A stretch of 7,250 nt of DNA, from NCBI GenBank assembly GCA_017860085.1, contig JAFNAJ010000128.1:1-7250 (forward strand). The letters run 5' to 3'. The position numbers and the translations under genes were made by a program. The DNA is from Acidobacteriota bacterium (lineage in GTDB: Bacteria > Acidobacteriota > Vicinamibacteria > Vicinamibacterales > JAFNAJ01). Position 1 is the first letter of the stretch, and the number at the start of each line of letters is the position of its first letter. Shown here in pieces: positions 1-5,969 of this stretch. The notes below the pieces were generated by a model. The model searched no databases. It was not told where the DNA came from and was given only the letters and a program-made list of their open reading frames with translations.

Positions 1-254
1 GGCTCGACGAGCGCGGTCGCCCACGCCGTGGCCCGGCGCACGATGTCATCGTAGAGACGCGCGCGCGCCGCCGCGCTCAGCAGTTTCGAGTCCTTCAGGC
101 CCCGCACGGGTCGCCCGGGATCGAGCACGACGGCCGCGGCCAGCACGGGCCCCGCGAGGCAGCCGCGCCCCACTTCGTCGACGCCGGCGACGAGGCAGAA
201 CCCCCAGCGCCGCACGGCGTTCTCGATGGCCCGCGTCGCGCGAGGCCGAGCCAT
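1..254 (-). CDS. rnhB: Ribonuclease HII, N-terminal part (cut by window edge)
   Basis: RNase HII cleaves the RNA strand of RNA-DNA hybrids and nicks at ribonucleotides misincorporated in DNA. Only the first 84 codons are present; the gene continues beyond base 1. Visible family marks are the GVDEVGRG motif (residues 24-31), whose D26 and E27 are the expected first metal-binding acidic residues, followed by LAGPV, and the KDSK-LLS motif at residues 54-60. The ATG at 254 gives the usual short lead-in before the GVDE motif. It lies 7 bases after the rplS stop, with only a weak purine stretch in front, so it is probably translated by reinitiation as the last visible gene of the ffh-rplS run. The second half, including the remaining catalytic aspartates, cannot be checked. 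The identification is firm from the two motifs and from the common rplS-rnhB gene order. Confidence 0.93.
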   Translation of the reverse strand, partial: MARPRATRAIENAVRRWGFCLVAGVDEVGRGCLAGPVLAAAVVLDPGRPVRGLKDSKLLSAAARARLYDDIVRRATAWATALVE

Positions 255-261
255 CCGACGC

Positions 262-618
262 CTACGCCGTGGTGGGCGTCTTCTTCCGCTCACGCATCCG
301 GGCGGCCTTGCCCCGCAGGTCGCGCAGGTAGTAGAGCTTGGCCCGCCGGACCCGCGCGGCCCGCAGCACTTCGATCTTGTCGATGATCGGCGAGTGCAGC
401 GGGAAGATGCGCTCGACACCCTGCCCGAACGAGACCTTGCGCACGGTGAACGACGCCCTGGCGCCGCCGCCGCGCAGGCCGATGACGACCCCCTCGAAGA
501 CCTGGATGCGTTCCTTGTCGCCTTCGCGAACCTTCACGTGCACGCGGACCGTCTCACCCGGCTTCATCGGGGGCTTCTCGGTCAGCTGCTGCCGCTCGAC
601 CACCTCAATCGCCTTCAT
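262..618 (-). CDS. rplS: 50S ribosomal protein bL19
   Basis: bL19 is a large-subunit ribosomal protein located at the interface with the 30S subunit. The product has 118 residues, close to the roughly 115 usual for the family. Recognisable stretches are the N-terminal helix MKAIEVVE, the segment GETVRVHVKVREGDKERIQVF with the following EGVVI, the glycine-rich turn with FTVRK, GVERIFPLHSP-I (residues 67-78), and the basic end RRAKLYYLR-LRGKAAR. The C-terminus is lysine/arginine rich, as expected for an rRNA-binding protein. The ATG at 618 is well supported by an AAGGAG ribosome binding site 7 bases upstream. The start lies inside the last codons of trmD (14-base overlap), so translation is probably coupled to trmD, while the strong binding site allows a higher yield for the ribosomal protein. 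Confidence 0.97.
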   Translation of the reverse strand: MKAIEVVERQQLTEKPPMKPGETVRVHVKVREGDKERIQVFEGVVIGLRGGGARASFTVRKVSFGQGVERIFPLHSPIIDKIEVLRAARVRRAKLYYLRDLRGKAARMRERKKTPTTA

Positions 619-1366
619 CGCCGTGCTCCTTCTCGCGCTGGGTTACCAGCTCGCTCAAGATCTCCTGCTCTTCATCGTCCAGCGTCGCCCCGGCCAGAAG
701 ATCGGGCCGACGCACCAGCGTGCGTGCCAGCGCCTCCCGCTTGCGCCATCGCCGAATGTCGGCGTGATGGCCCGACAGCAGCACGGCCGGCACCGCCTCG
801 CCGCAGAACTCCGCCGGACGCGTGTAGTGCGGGCAGTCCAGGACGCCCCGCACGAACGAATCCTGCTCCACCGACTGCTCGTCGCCCACCGTGCCGGGCA
901 CGAGCCTGGCCACAGCGTCGAGGATCACGAGGGCGGGCAGCTCGCCGCCGCTCAGCACGTAGTCGCCGATCGACACCTCGTCGGTCGCCAGCAGCGTGCG
1001 CACCCGATCATCGATCCCCTCGTAGCGGCCGCACAACACCACGACGTGGTCGAGCCGGCTCATCTGCCGGGCCACCTCGTGGCTGAAGACCCGACCCTGC
1101 GGCGTCGGCAGGACCACGACCGACGGCTGCCCTCGCTCGGCCCGGATGTGCTCGACGGCCCGGAAGAACGGCTCGGGCTTCATCACCATCCCCGGGCCGC
1201 CCCCAAACGGCGCGTCGTCGACCACCCGGTGCCGGTCGGTGGTGAAGTCGCGCAGATCGTGCACCCTGACGTCGATGATCCCACGGTCGATCGCCCGGCC
1301 CACTACGCCTTCCGCGAGCGCGGCTTCCACCATCCGCGGGAAGATCGTCACGACGTCGAACCTCAC
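605..1366 (-). CDS. trmD: tRNA (guanine-N1)-methyltransferase TrmD
   Basis: TrmD transfers a methyl group from S-adenosylmethionine to N1 of G37 next to the anticodon, preventing +1 frameshifting. The 253-residue product matches the family (about 250). Motifs in order: FDVVTIFP at the N-terminus, DAPFGGGPGMVM (51-62), LCGRYEGIDDR (111-121), EVSIGDYVLSGGELPALV (130-147) of the trefoil-knot SAM site, SVEQDSF (165-171), LDCPHYTRP (176-184) and LLSGHHADIRRWR (196-208). D169 and R154 fall on the positions proposed as catalytic in the family. I chose the GTG at 1366 over the in-frame TTG at 1387, because the protein then begins at the family N-terminus and AAGGAAGGA sits 6 bases upstream; the longer form would place that site inside the gene. 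It follows rimM after 53 bases and overlaps rplS by 14. Confidence 0.96.
   Translation of the reverse strand: MRFDVVTIFPRMVEAALAEGVVGRAIDRGIIDVRVHDLRDFTTDRHRVVDDAPFGGGPGMVMKPEPFFRAVEHIRAERGQPSVVVLPTPQGRVFSHEVARQMSRLDHVVVLCGRYEGIDDRVRTLLATDEVSIGDYVLSGGELPALVILDAVARLVPGTVGDEQSVEQDSFVRGVLDCPHYTRPAEFCGEAVPAVLLSGHHADIRRWRKREALARTLVRRPDLLAGATLDDEEQEILSELVTQREKEHGDEGD
626..631 (-). promoter_or_regulatory. Shine-Dalgarno site of rplS inside trmD
   Basis: AAGGAG on the minus strand, 7 bases before the rplS ATG at 618. It lies entirely within the 3' coding end of trmD. It confirms the rplS start and would allow independent initiation of bL19 at higher level than TrmD. Confidence 0.8.
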
Positions 1367-1372
1367 GCGGCG

Positions 1373-1381
1373 TCCTTCCTT
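1373..1381 (-). promoter_or_regulatory. Ribosome binding site deciding the GTG start of trmD
   Basis: AAGGAAGGA on the minus strand ends 6 bases before the GTG at 1366. Its position rules in favour of this start rather than the in-frame TTG at 1387, which would add seven residues (beginning with the TTG, RKEGRR) with no counterpart in TrmD. Confidence 0.8.
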
Positions 1382-1419
1382 CCGCAACCCTGCCCGCCGC
1401 CCGCCTCACGCCCTCCCGT

Positions 1420-1950
1420 TCACGCGTTCAGCTCGAGCAGCCCGTCGGGCGGCTCCACGACGATGCACTTCGCGGCCGGGTCAATCCGGACACAGATGTC
1501 GGCGGCCAGCGGGATCAAGTACTCCCGGCCGTCGCCCTGCACCACCAGCAGCGAGGTTCCCCCGCCGCCCGCCACCCGGACCACCACGCCCACGGCCCGA
1601 CCGCCGACGGTTTCGACCCGGCAATCCACCAGTTCGTGGTGGAAGAACACGCCCTCGGGTCGTCCACCTGGCACGTCGGGCTCGGCCCTCAGCTCGCCGC
1701 GCCCCAGTGCCTCGGCGTCCTCGATCGAGCCGACCCCCTCGAACCCGATGATCGGGCGCCCGCGGTGAAATCGCACCGACTGGACGCGCAGCGTCACCGG
1801 CTCACCGTGCGGTCGCGCGTGCAGCAGGCCGCCAACCGCAAACCGCTCGTCCGGGAAGTCGGTTTCGGGATTCACCACGACTTCCCCGCGCAGACCGTGC
1901 GGGCGGGCGATGGTGCCCACGACGACCATCGCGTCCCACGTCAGTGCCAT
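1420..1950 (-). CDS. rimM: Ribosome maturation factor RimM
   Basis: RimM assists late assembly of the 30S head, binding the S19/S13 region near the 3' domain of 16S rRNA. The product has 176 residues, normal for the family. The N-terminal RimM barrel covers about residues 8-92 and carries the signature VGTIARPHGLRGEV (11-24) and a SIEDAEAL-G segment (75-83). The C-terminal PRC-barrel begins around FFHHELVDC (102-110) and ends with the typical EYLIPLAADIC-RIDPAAK and VEPPDGLLEL. The ATG at 1950 overlaps the stop of the KH gene by one base (TGATG), pointing to coupled translation. An internal ATG seven codons later (1929) would begin at MVVVGTIARPHG and also fits the family, so the exact start is uncertain. 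Between this gene and trmD there are 53 bases in which I see only the trmD ribosome binding site. Confidence 0.95.
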   Translation of the reverse strand: MALTWDAMVVVGTIARPHGLRGEVVVNPETDFPDERFAVGGLLHARPHGEPVTLRVQSVRFHRGRPIIGFEGVGSIEDAEALGRGELRAEPDVPGGRPEGVFFHHELVDCRVETVGGRAVGVVVRVAGGGGTSLLVVQGDGREYLIPLAADICVRIDPAAKCIVVEPPDGLLELNA

Positions 1951-2204
1951 CAGTCGTGGTTGCCCGCCTCGCGAAACTCCACCTGCGCCCGCCGTCCCTG
2001 CCGCTCGGCCGCGAGCGACACGAGCGTGCGGATGGCCTGCGCCGTCCGCCCCTGACGCCCAATCACGCGGCCGAGATCGCCCGGCGCCATGTAGAGTTCG
2101 AGGAGCGTGAACCCGCGATGCTCCGACTCGGCGACGTCGACCTGGTCCGGGTGATCGGCCAGCGCCCGCGCCACGATCGCGACCATGTTGCCGATGTCGT
2201 TCAC
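1950..2204 (-). CDS. khpA: KH-domain RNA-binding protein (KhpA/YlqC family)
   Basis: A small 84-residue protein with one KH domain, of the KhpA (YlqC) family usually encoded between rpsP and rimM. Known members bind many RNAs and in some Gram-positive bacteria pair with KhpB/Jag to influence cell elongation and ribosome-related processes; the exact role here is not shown by sequence. The diagnostic part is GRVIGRQGRTAQAIR (45-59), with the GRQG form of the GxxG loop, preceded by a beta-strand rich segment (about 31-40). The N-terminal helix MVAIVARALADHPD matches the family. I chose the GTG at 2204, which overlaps the rpsP stop by four bases (GTGA). An ATG at 2186 is an alternative. A much longer reading upstream runs through rpsP in another frame and is not credible. 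No clear Shine-Dalgarno precedes either start, so coupling to rpsP is likely. Confidence 0.9.
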   Translation of the reverse strand: MNDIGNMVAIVARALADHPDQVDVAESEHRGFTLLELYMAPGDLGRVIGRQGRTAQAIRTLVSLAAERQGRRAQVEFREAGNHD

Positions 2205-2473
2205 GACGCCGTCGACTCGGCGGCCACGGCCGCCGCCTCGAGCTTGTGCCGCGCCACCAGGGTGCGTACCGTCGCCGACGGCCGCGCGCCCGCCTTGAGC
2301 CAATGCGTCAGGCGATCCCGATCGATCTTCACCGTTTCGGGCTTGGTCCGCGGGTTGTAGTACCCGAGCGCCTCGACGAACCTGCCGTCCCGCGACGACG
2401 CCGACTCGGTGACGACGACCCGGAACAACGGGTTCTTCTTGGCGCCGACTCTGCGCATCCGAATTGCCAGCAT
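2201..2473 (-). CDS. rpsP: 30S ribosomal protein bS16
   Basis: bS16 is a small-subunit protein that stabilises the 5' domain of 16S rRNA during assembly. The product has 90 residues (family about 80-90). The match runs over the whole core: LAIRMRRVGAKKNPLFRVVV (2-21), then SRDGRFVEALGYYNPRTKPE (27-46), and VKIDRDRLTHWLKAGARPSATV (48-69). The last 15 or so residues are an alanine-rich tail, which varies in the family. The ATG at 2473 is preceded by AAGGAG at 5 bases, one of the best ribosome binding sites in the window, consistent with high expression. It follows ffh after 75 bases and overlaps the KH gene by four. Confidence 0.97.
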   Translation of the reverse strand: MLAIRMRRVGAKKNPLFRVVVTESASSRDGRFVEALGYYNPRTKPETVKIDRDRLTHWLKAGARPSATVRTLVARHKLEAAAVAAESTAS

Positions 2474-2478
2474 TCCTG

Positions 2479-2484
2479 CTCCTT
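2479..2484 (-). promoter_or_regulatory. Shine-Dalgarno site of rpsP
   Basis: AAGGAG on the minus strand, 5 bases upstream of the rpsP ATG at 2473. It fixes the bS16 start and contrasts with the upstream gene ffh, which has no recognisable site. Confidence 0.8.
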
Positions 2485-2493
2485 GCTCACATC

Positions 2494-2511
2494 GGGCGCG
2501 TGCGTGCGCCC
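2494..2511 (-). other. Inverted repeat (stem-loop) between ffh and rpsP
   Basis: A perfect 6-base inverted repeat, GGGCGC and GCGCCC, with a 6-base loop, lies in the 75-base gap between ffh and rpsP and ends 9 bases before the rpsP ribosome binding site. No T-run follows, so it is unlikely to be an intrinsic terminator. It could be an mRNA processing or stability element, or a chance repeat in GC-rich DNA. Confidence 0.35.
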
Positions 2512-2548
2512 CTCTCGTGGTTGCCGACGCGCTCGCGCGCTCCTCTGC

Positions 2549-3913
2549 TCACCCCTGCATCATGGACCTGAGCGCGGCCATGCGCTTGCGCATGCCGCCG
2601 CGTCCGCCCTGGCCGCTCGACATCCCGCCGACGACCTTCAGCATCTTCCGCATCTGCACGAACTGCTTCAGCAGCCGATTGACTTCCTCCACGCTGGTCC
2701 CGCTGCCGCGCGCGATACGCTTGCGACGGCTCCCGTTGATCACGTGGTGACTGCGCCGCTCGTGAGGCGTCATCGAGTTGATGATCGCCTCGATGCGATG
2801 CACCTGCTTCTCGTCGATCCCGTCGGGCGCCGCTTCCTTCAGGTTGGGCATGCCTGGGATCATCCCCAGCAGGTGCTCGAGGGGCCCCATGCGACGCAGC
2901 GTCCGCAACTGGTCTCGAAAATCCTCGAGCGTGAACTGGTCGCGGCGGATCTTTTCCTCGAGCTGCTTGGCCTGGTCCTTGTCGATCGCCTGCTCGGCCT
3001 TCTCGATGAGCGACAGCACGTCGCCCATCCCCAGAACGCGCGACACGACACGGTCGGGATGAAACGGCTCGAGATCCTGCAGCCGCTCGCCGCTGCCCAC
3101 GAAGGCGATCGGCACGCCGACGACCGAGACGACCGAGAGCGCGGCACCACCCCGGGCATCGCCATCGAGCTTGCTGAGCACCACGCCGGTGACGCCGACG
3201 CGGCGGTTGAATTCGCCAGCGCTCTTGATGGCGTCCTGCCCGGTCATGGCGTCGGCGACGTACAGCAGGTCCACGGGCGACACGGCGCGCTTGATCGCCA
3301 CGAGCTCGTCCATCAGCTCGTCATCGATGTGCAGGCGGCCCGCGGTGTCGACGATGACGACGTCGAAGCCCCGCAGCCGCGCATCGGCGACGGCGCCCGC
3401 GGCACGCGCCACCGGATCCAGATTGCCGGCCGGGTCGTACACGGCGGCCCCGGACTGACGGCCGACGATCCCGAGCTGTTCGATGGCCGCGGGACGACGC
3501 ACGTCGGTGGAGACGAGCACGGGATGACGGCCCTGCCGCTTGAGCCACACGGCCAGCTTGCCGGAGGTCGTCGTCTTGCCCGACCCCTGCAACCCCAGCA
3601 GGAGGATGACGCGTGGCGTCACCGACGACGGAGGCAACCCGCCCGGAATCTCGCCGAACAGGGCCAGCATCTCGTCGCGGACGATGCGGACCACCTGCTG
3701 GCCGGGTGTGAGGCTCCTGAGGACCTCCTGGTCGACGGCCCGATCGCGGACACGGTCGACGAAGGCCTTGACGACCTTGAAGTTGACGTCAGCCTCGAGC
3801 AGCGCCATGCGGATCTCGCGCAGGGCGCTCTCGACCGACTGCTCGGTCAGGCGGACCTCTCCTCGAAGGCCGCGAAACACGTCCTGGAGGCGGGCACTGA
3901 GCGAGTCGAACAT
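2549..3913 (-). CDS. ffh: Signal recognition particle GTPase Ffh (SRP54)
   Basis: Ffh binds SRP RNA and signal sequences on ribosomes and, together with FtsY, delivers membrane proteins to the translocon. The 454-residue product has the usual length and order. The N domain covers about 1-95, starting MFDSLSARLQDVF. The G domain follows with GLQGSGKTTT (107-116), DVRRPAA (137-143), DTAGR (189-193), VADAMTGQDA (219-228), SKLDGDARGG (247-256) and GSGE (273-276). The methionine-rich M domain begins near 320, with MGPLEHLLGMIPGMP (342-356) and the SRP RNA-binding signature SRRKRIARGSG (395-405), then a tail with many Met and Gly. The ATG at 3913 matches the family N-terminus, yet no Shine-Dalgarno is visible in front. 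A good promoter lies about 110 bases upstream, so ffh is probably the first gene of the run ending in rnhB. Confidence 0.98.
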   Translation of the reverse strand: MFDSLSARLQDVFRGLRGEVRLTEQSVESALREIRMALLEADVNFKVVKAFVDRVRDRAVDQEVLRSLTPGQQVVRIVRDEMLALFGEIPGGLPPSSVTPRVILLLGLQGSGKTTTSGKLAVWLKRQGRHPVLVSTDVRRPAAIEQLGIVGRQSGAAVYDPAGNLDPVARAAGAVADARLRGFDVVIVDTAGRLHIDDELMDELVAIKRAVSPVDLLYVADAMTGQDAIKSAGEFNRRVGVTGVVLSKLDGDARGGAALSVVSVVGVPIAFVGSGERLQDLEPFHPDRVVSRVLGMGDVLSLIEKAEQAIDKDQAKQLEEKIRRDQFTLEDFRDQLRTLRRMGPLEHLLGMIPGMPNLKEAAPDGIDEKQVHRIEAIINSMTPHERRSHHVINGSRRKRIARGSGTSVEEVNRLLKQFVQMRKMLKVVGGMSSGQGGRGGMRKRMAALRSMMQG

Positions 3914-3959
3914 GATGGGACTGGAGGCGGCTGGTCACGGACCGCCGCCGGGTGAGACA

Positions 3960-3982
3960 GGCCGGTCACACCCTGGCCGGCC
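3960..3982 (-). other. Inverted repeat in the ffh leader
   Basis: A perfect 6-base inverted repeat (GGCCGG and CCGGCC, 11-base loop) lies in the predicted 5' leader of ffh, between the promoter and the start codon. It would form a GC-only stem in the mRNA. No U-run follows, so it does not look like an attenuator terminator. Its function is unknown and it may be chance. Confidence 0.35.
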
Positions 3983-4021
3983 GTACACACGTCGCGGTAA
4001 TCCGCTCACGCGCAAACGCTT

Positions 4022-4050
4022 ATCGTAGCCCACCCTCTCTGGGGTGTCAA
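4022..4050 (-). promoter_or_regulatory. Sigma70-type promoter for the ffh operon
   Basis: On the minus strand there is a perfect -35 box TTGACA (4050-4045), a 17-base spacer, and a -10 box TACGAT (4027-4022), one difference from the TATAAT consensus at each of positions 3 and 4 and a match at the key positions 1, 2 and 6. Transcription would begin near 4013-4016, giving a leader of about 100 bases before the ffh ATG. It sits immediately after the ribBA hairpin, between two gene blocks, where a promoter is expected. The strength of the match in such GC-rich DNA makes a chance hit unlikely. Confidence 0.75.
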
Positions 4051-4059
4051 CGAAACTGG

Positions 4060-4085
4060 CCGCTGGACGGGCCTCCCGTGGGCGG
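4060..4085 (-). terminator. Terminator-like hairpin after ribBA
   Basis: Eight bases beyond the ribBA stop, the minus strand can fold into a nested hairpin: outer stem CCGC/GCGG (4085-4082 with 4063-4060), a small internal loop, then inner stem ACGGG/CCCGT (4079-4075 with 4071-4067) around a 3-base loop. A short T-rich stretch (TTTCGTT) begins 4 bases after the hairpin. It is weak as an intrinsic terminator but stands at the right place, between ribBA and the ffh promoter. Confidence 0.35.
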
Positions 4086-4092
4086 ATAAGGA

Positions 4093-5337
4093 TCACACCG
4101 ACCGCAGCCGGTGGCCCAGCTTCTCCTTCTTCGTCCGGAGGTAGCGACGGGTGTGTTCCGACACGGCCACCTCGAGGGGCACCGACTTGACCACGGAGAG
4201 GCCGTAGCCTTCCAGCCCGATGAACTTCCTGGGGTTGTTGGTCAGCAGCCGCATCGAGCGGACCCCGATGGCCCGCAGGATCTGCGCCCCGATCCCGTAG
4301 TCGCGCTGGTCGGCCTGGAAACCCAGCCGCTCGTTGGCCTCCACCGTGTCGAGGCCCTGGTCCTGCAGTTCGTAGGCCCTCAGCTTGTTGGCGAGGCCGA
4401 TGCCGCGCCCCTCCTGGTTGAGGTACAAGAGGACGCCCCGGCCCTCGGTGGCGATCCGCTGCATGGCCTTGTGCAGCTGCAGGCCGCAGTCGCACCGGGC
4501 CGAGTGGAACACGTCGCCCGTCAGGCACCGCGAGTGCACCCGGACCATCACGTCGTGGCCGTCGCCGATCTCGCCCCGCACGAGGGCCACGTGCGCCTCG
4601 CCGTTCACGATGCTCTCGAAACCGTGGATCACGAACTCGCCGAACTCCGTCGGGAGCTTCGCCGTGGCGACGCGCTGCACGAGGCTCTCGGTCTGCATCC
4701 GGTACCGGATGAGATCCGCAATCGTGATCATCAGCAGCCGGTGCTTGCGGGCCACCTTCGAGAGCTGCGGCACCCGCGCCATGGTGCCGTCCTTGTTCAT
4801 GATTTCGCAGATCACGCCCGCCGGGTACAGCCCCGCGGCGCGCGCCAGGTCGACCGCGGCCTCGGTCTGGCCCGCGCGCACGAGCACGCCGCCCTCGCGC
4901 GCCCGCAGCGGGAACGTATGTCCGGGCCTCGCCAGGTCGGACGGTCGCGTCGCCGGATCGATGGCCGCCAGCACGGTCGTGGCGCGGTCGGCGGCCGAAA
5001 TGCCCGTGCTCGTCCGCCCCTTGGCCTCGATCGAGACGCAGAACGCGGTGCCAAACCGCGCCGTGTTCTGGTTGACCATCAGGGGGATCTCGAGCGCGTC
5101 GAGACGCTCGCCGGTCATCGCGACGCACACGAGGCCGCGGCCGTGCGTCACCATGAAATTGACGGCCTCCGGCGTGACCTTCTCGGCGGCAATCGTCAGA
5201 TCGCCCTCGTTCTCCCGGTCCTCATCGTCAACGACGATGACGATGTCGCCGCGGCGGAACGCCTCGACGGCTTCCTCGACCGGGGCGAACGGCGATCGCC
5301 GGCGCGAGCCCGTCGCTGCGGCACGCCGCCGACTCAT
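4093..5337 (-). CDS. ribBA: Bifunctional RibBA: DHBP synthase / GTP cyclohydrolase II
   Basis: This fusion makes both riboflavin precursors: the N-terminal half converts ribulose 5-phosphate to 3,4-dihydroxy-2-butanone 4-phosphate plus formate, and the C-terminal half opens GTP to the pyrimidine intermediate. It has 414 residues, typical for RibBA. RibB marks are VDDEDRENEGDL (36-47), THGRGLV (64-70), STGISAADRATT (110-121), RPGHTFPL (137-144), GQTEAAVDLA (156-165) and PAGVICEIMNKDGTMA (172-187). RibA marks are RCLTGDVFHSARCDCG (270-285), with the zinc cysteines C271, C282 and C284, YLNQEGRGIGLANKLRAY (305-322), the catalytic-type D343-x-R345 in DQRDYGIGAQ, and RLLTNNPRK (363-371). Both halves look intact. 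The ATG at 5337 overlaps the ribE stop as ATGA, giving coupled translation; the longer upstream reading is ribE in another frame. It is the last gene of the rib block. Confidence 0.97.
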   Translation of the reverse strand: MSRRRAAATGSRRRSPFAPVEEAVEAFRRGDIVIVVDDEDRENEGDLTIAAEKVTPEAVNFMVTHGRGLVCVAMTGERLDALEIPLMVNQNTARFGTAFCVSIEAKGRTSTGISAADRATTVLAAIDPATRPSDLARPGHTFPLRAREGGVLVRAGQTEAAVDLARAAGLYPAGVICEIMNKDGTMARVPQLSKVARKHRLLMITIADLIRYRMQTESLVQRVATAKLPTEFGEFVIHGFESIVNGEAHVALVRGEIGDGHDVMVRVHSRCLTGDVFHSARCDCGLQLHKAMQRIATEGRGVLLYLNQEGRGIGLANKLRAYELQDQGLDTVEANERLGFQADQRDYGIGAQILRAIGVRSMRLLTNNPRKFIGLEGYGLSVVKSVPLEVAVSEHTRRYLRTKKEKLGHRLRSV

Positions 5338-5969
5338 TGCCCGCTCCCGGGCGCAGAGGAACCGGCCTCGGCCCTCGCCCAGCCCGCCAACTCGGCCACC
5401 CGAACCACGTACTTCCCGAGCATGTCGCACTCGATGTTGACGCGGTCGCCCACGCGAGCGCCCTGCAGGTTGGTGTGCGTCATCGTGTGGGGGATGATCT
5501 GGACATCGAACTCCGTCGGGCGCAGCGCCGCCACGGTGAGGCTGATTCCGTCGACGGCCACCGAGCCCTTGGGGATGAAGAACGGCGCGAGCCCGGCCGG
5601 GTAGCCGATGACGATCCGCCAGAATTCCCCTTCCTCCACCATCGCCGTGAGGATGCCCGTGCCGTCCACGTGTCCCTGGACGAAGTGGCCGCCCATGCGA
5701 CTGTCGGGTCTCAGCGGGCGCTCGAGGTTCACCAGGGCGCCGGGCCGCAGGTCGCCGAGCGTCGTCACACGGAGCGTCTCCGGGGAGATCTCCACCGCCA
5801 CGCTCGACGCGTCGCTGTCGACCACGGTGAGGCACACGCCGTTGGTCGCGAGGCTGTCGCCCAGGCGCAGGTCTGACGCCAGCGGCGTCTCGAGTCGCAT
5901 GCGGACGCCGCCGGGCATGTCGTCGATGGCGCGCACGCGCCCAAGGGATTCAATGAGTCCTGTGAACAT
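5334..5969 (-). CDS. ribE: Riboflavin synthase, alpha chain
   Basis: Riboflavin synthase dismutates two molecules of 6,7-dimethyl-8-ribityllumazine into riboflavin and the pyrimidine precursor, acting as a trimer. The product has 211 residues, as usual. Two lumazine-binding barrel repeats are visible: the first starts MFTGLIESLGRV and contains NGVCLTVV (43-50); GGHFVQGHVDGTG (93-105) marks the junction to the second, which holds VDGISLTV (139-146), the counterpart of NGVCLTV, and HTMTHTNL (161-168). The last dozen residues (AEAGSSAPGSGQ) are a variable tail. The ATG at 5969 gives the universal MFTG start, with GAAGG close upstream. The gene begins 20 bases inside the end of ribD and ends in the ribBA start, so the three are almost certainly one transcript. 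It is called ribC or ribB in some naming schemes. Confidence 0.97.
   Translation of the reverse strand: MFTGLIESLGRVRAIDDMPGGVRMRLETPLASDLRLGDSLATNGVCLTVVDSDASSVAVEISPETLRVTTLGDLRPGALVNLERPLRPDSRMGGHFVQGHVDGTGILTAMVEEGEFWRIVIGYPAGLAPFFIPKGSVAVDGISLTVAALRPTEFDVQIIPHTMTHTNLQGARVGDRVNIECDMLGKYVVRVAELAGWARAEAGSSAPGSGQ

Noticed and set aside
226..1768. Overlapping plus-strand open frames (226-1086 and 338-1768)
   Set aside because: They lie opposite rplS, trmD and rimM and are Arg/Pro/Ala-rich shadows without family features.
2205..2303. A possible N-terminal extension of the KH protein
   Set aside because: These codons are rpsP read out of frame and encode Gly/Arg-rich sequence unlike any KhpA N-terminus.
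2246..3955. A 569-codon open frame on the plus strand
   Set aside because: It runs antisense to ffh and rpsP, both identified by many motifs. Long stop-free antisense frames are expected in GC-rich genes, and its translation shows only low-complexity His/Arg/Ala/Asp-rich sequence with no family resemblance.
3914..4092. SRP RNA (4.5S) gene or other small RNA gene in the ffh-ribBA gap
   Set aside because: The gap holds a promoter directed at ffh and short hairpins, but I see no long self-complementary rod or the conserved SRP RNA tetraloop region.
3935..5128. A 397-codon minus-strand frame ending between ribBA and ffh
   Set aside because: It overlaps ribBA in another frame and is Arg/Gly/Ala-rich noise. 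Its tail would form a small GTG-started reading (4009-3935) in the ffh leader, but that start is only a few bases from the predicted transcript start and has no ribosome binding site.
4111..5604. A 497-codon open frame on the plus strand
   Set aside because: It is antisense to ribBA and part of ribE, with composition typical of a GC-rich shadow and no recognisable motif or ribosome binding site.
5338..5835. A possible N-terminal extension of RibBA
   Set aside because: The extra codons are ribE read in a different frame; the ATG at 5337 gives the standard RibB N-terminus and an ATGA overlap with ribE.
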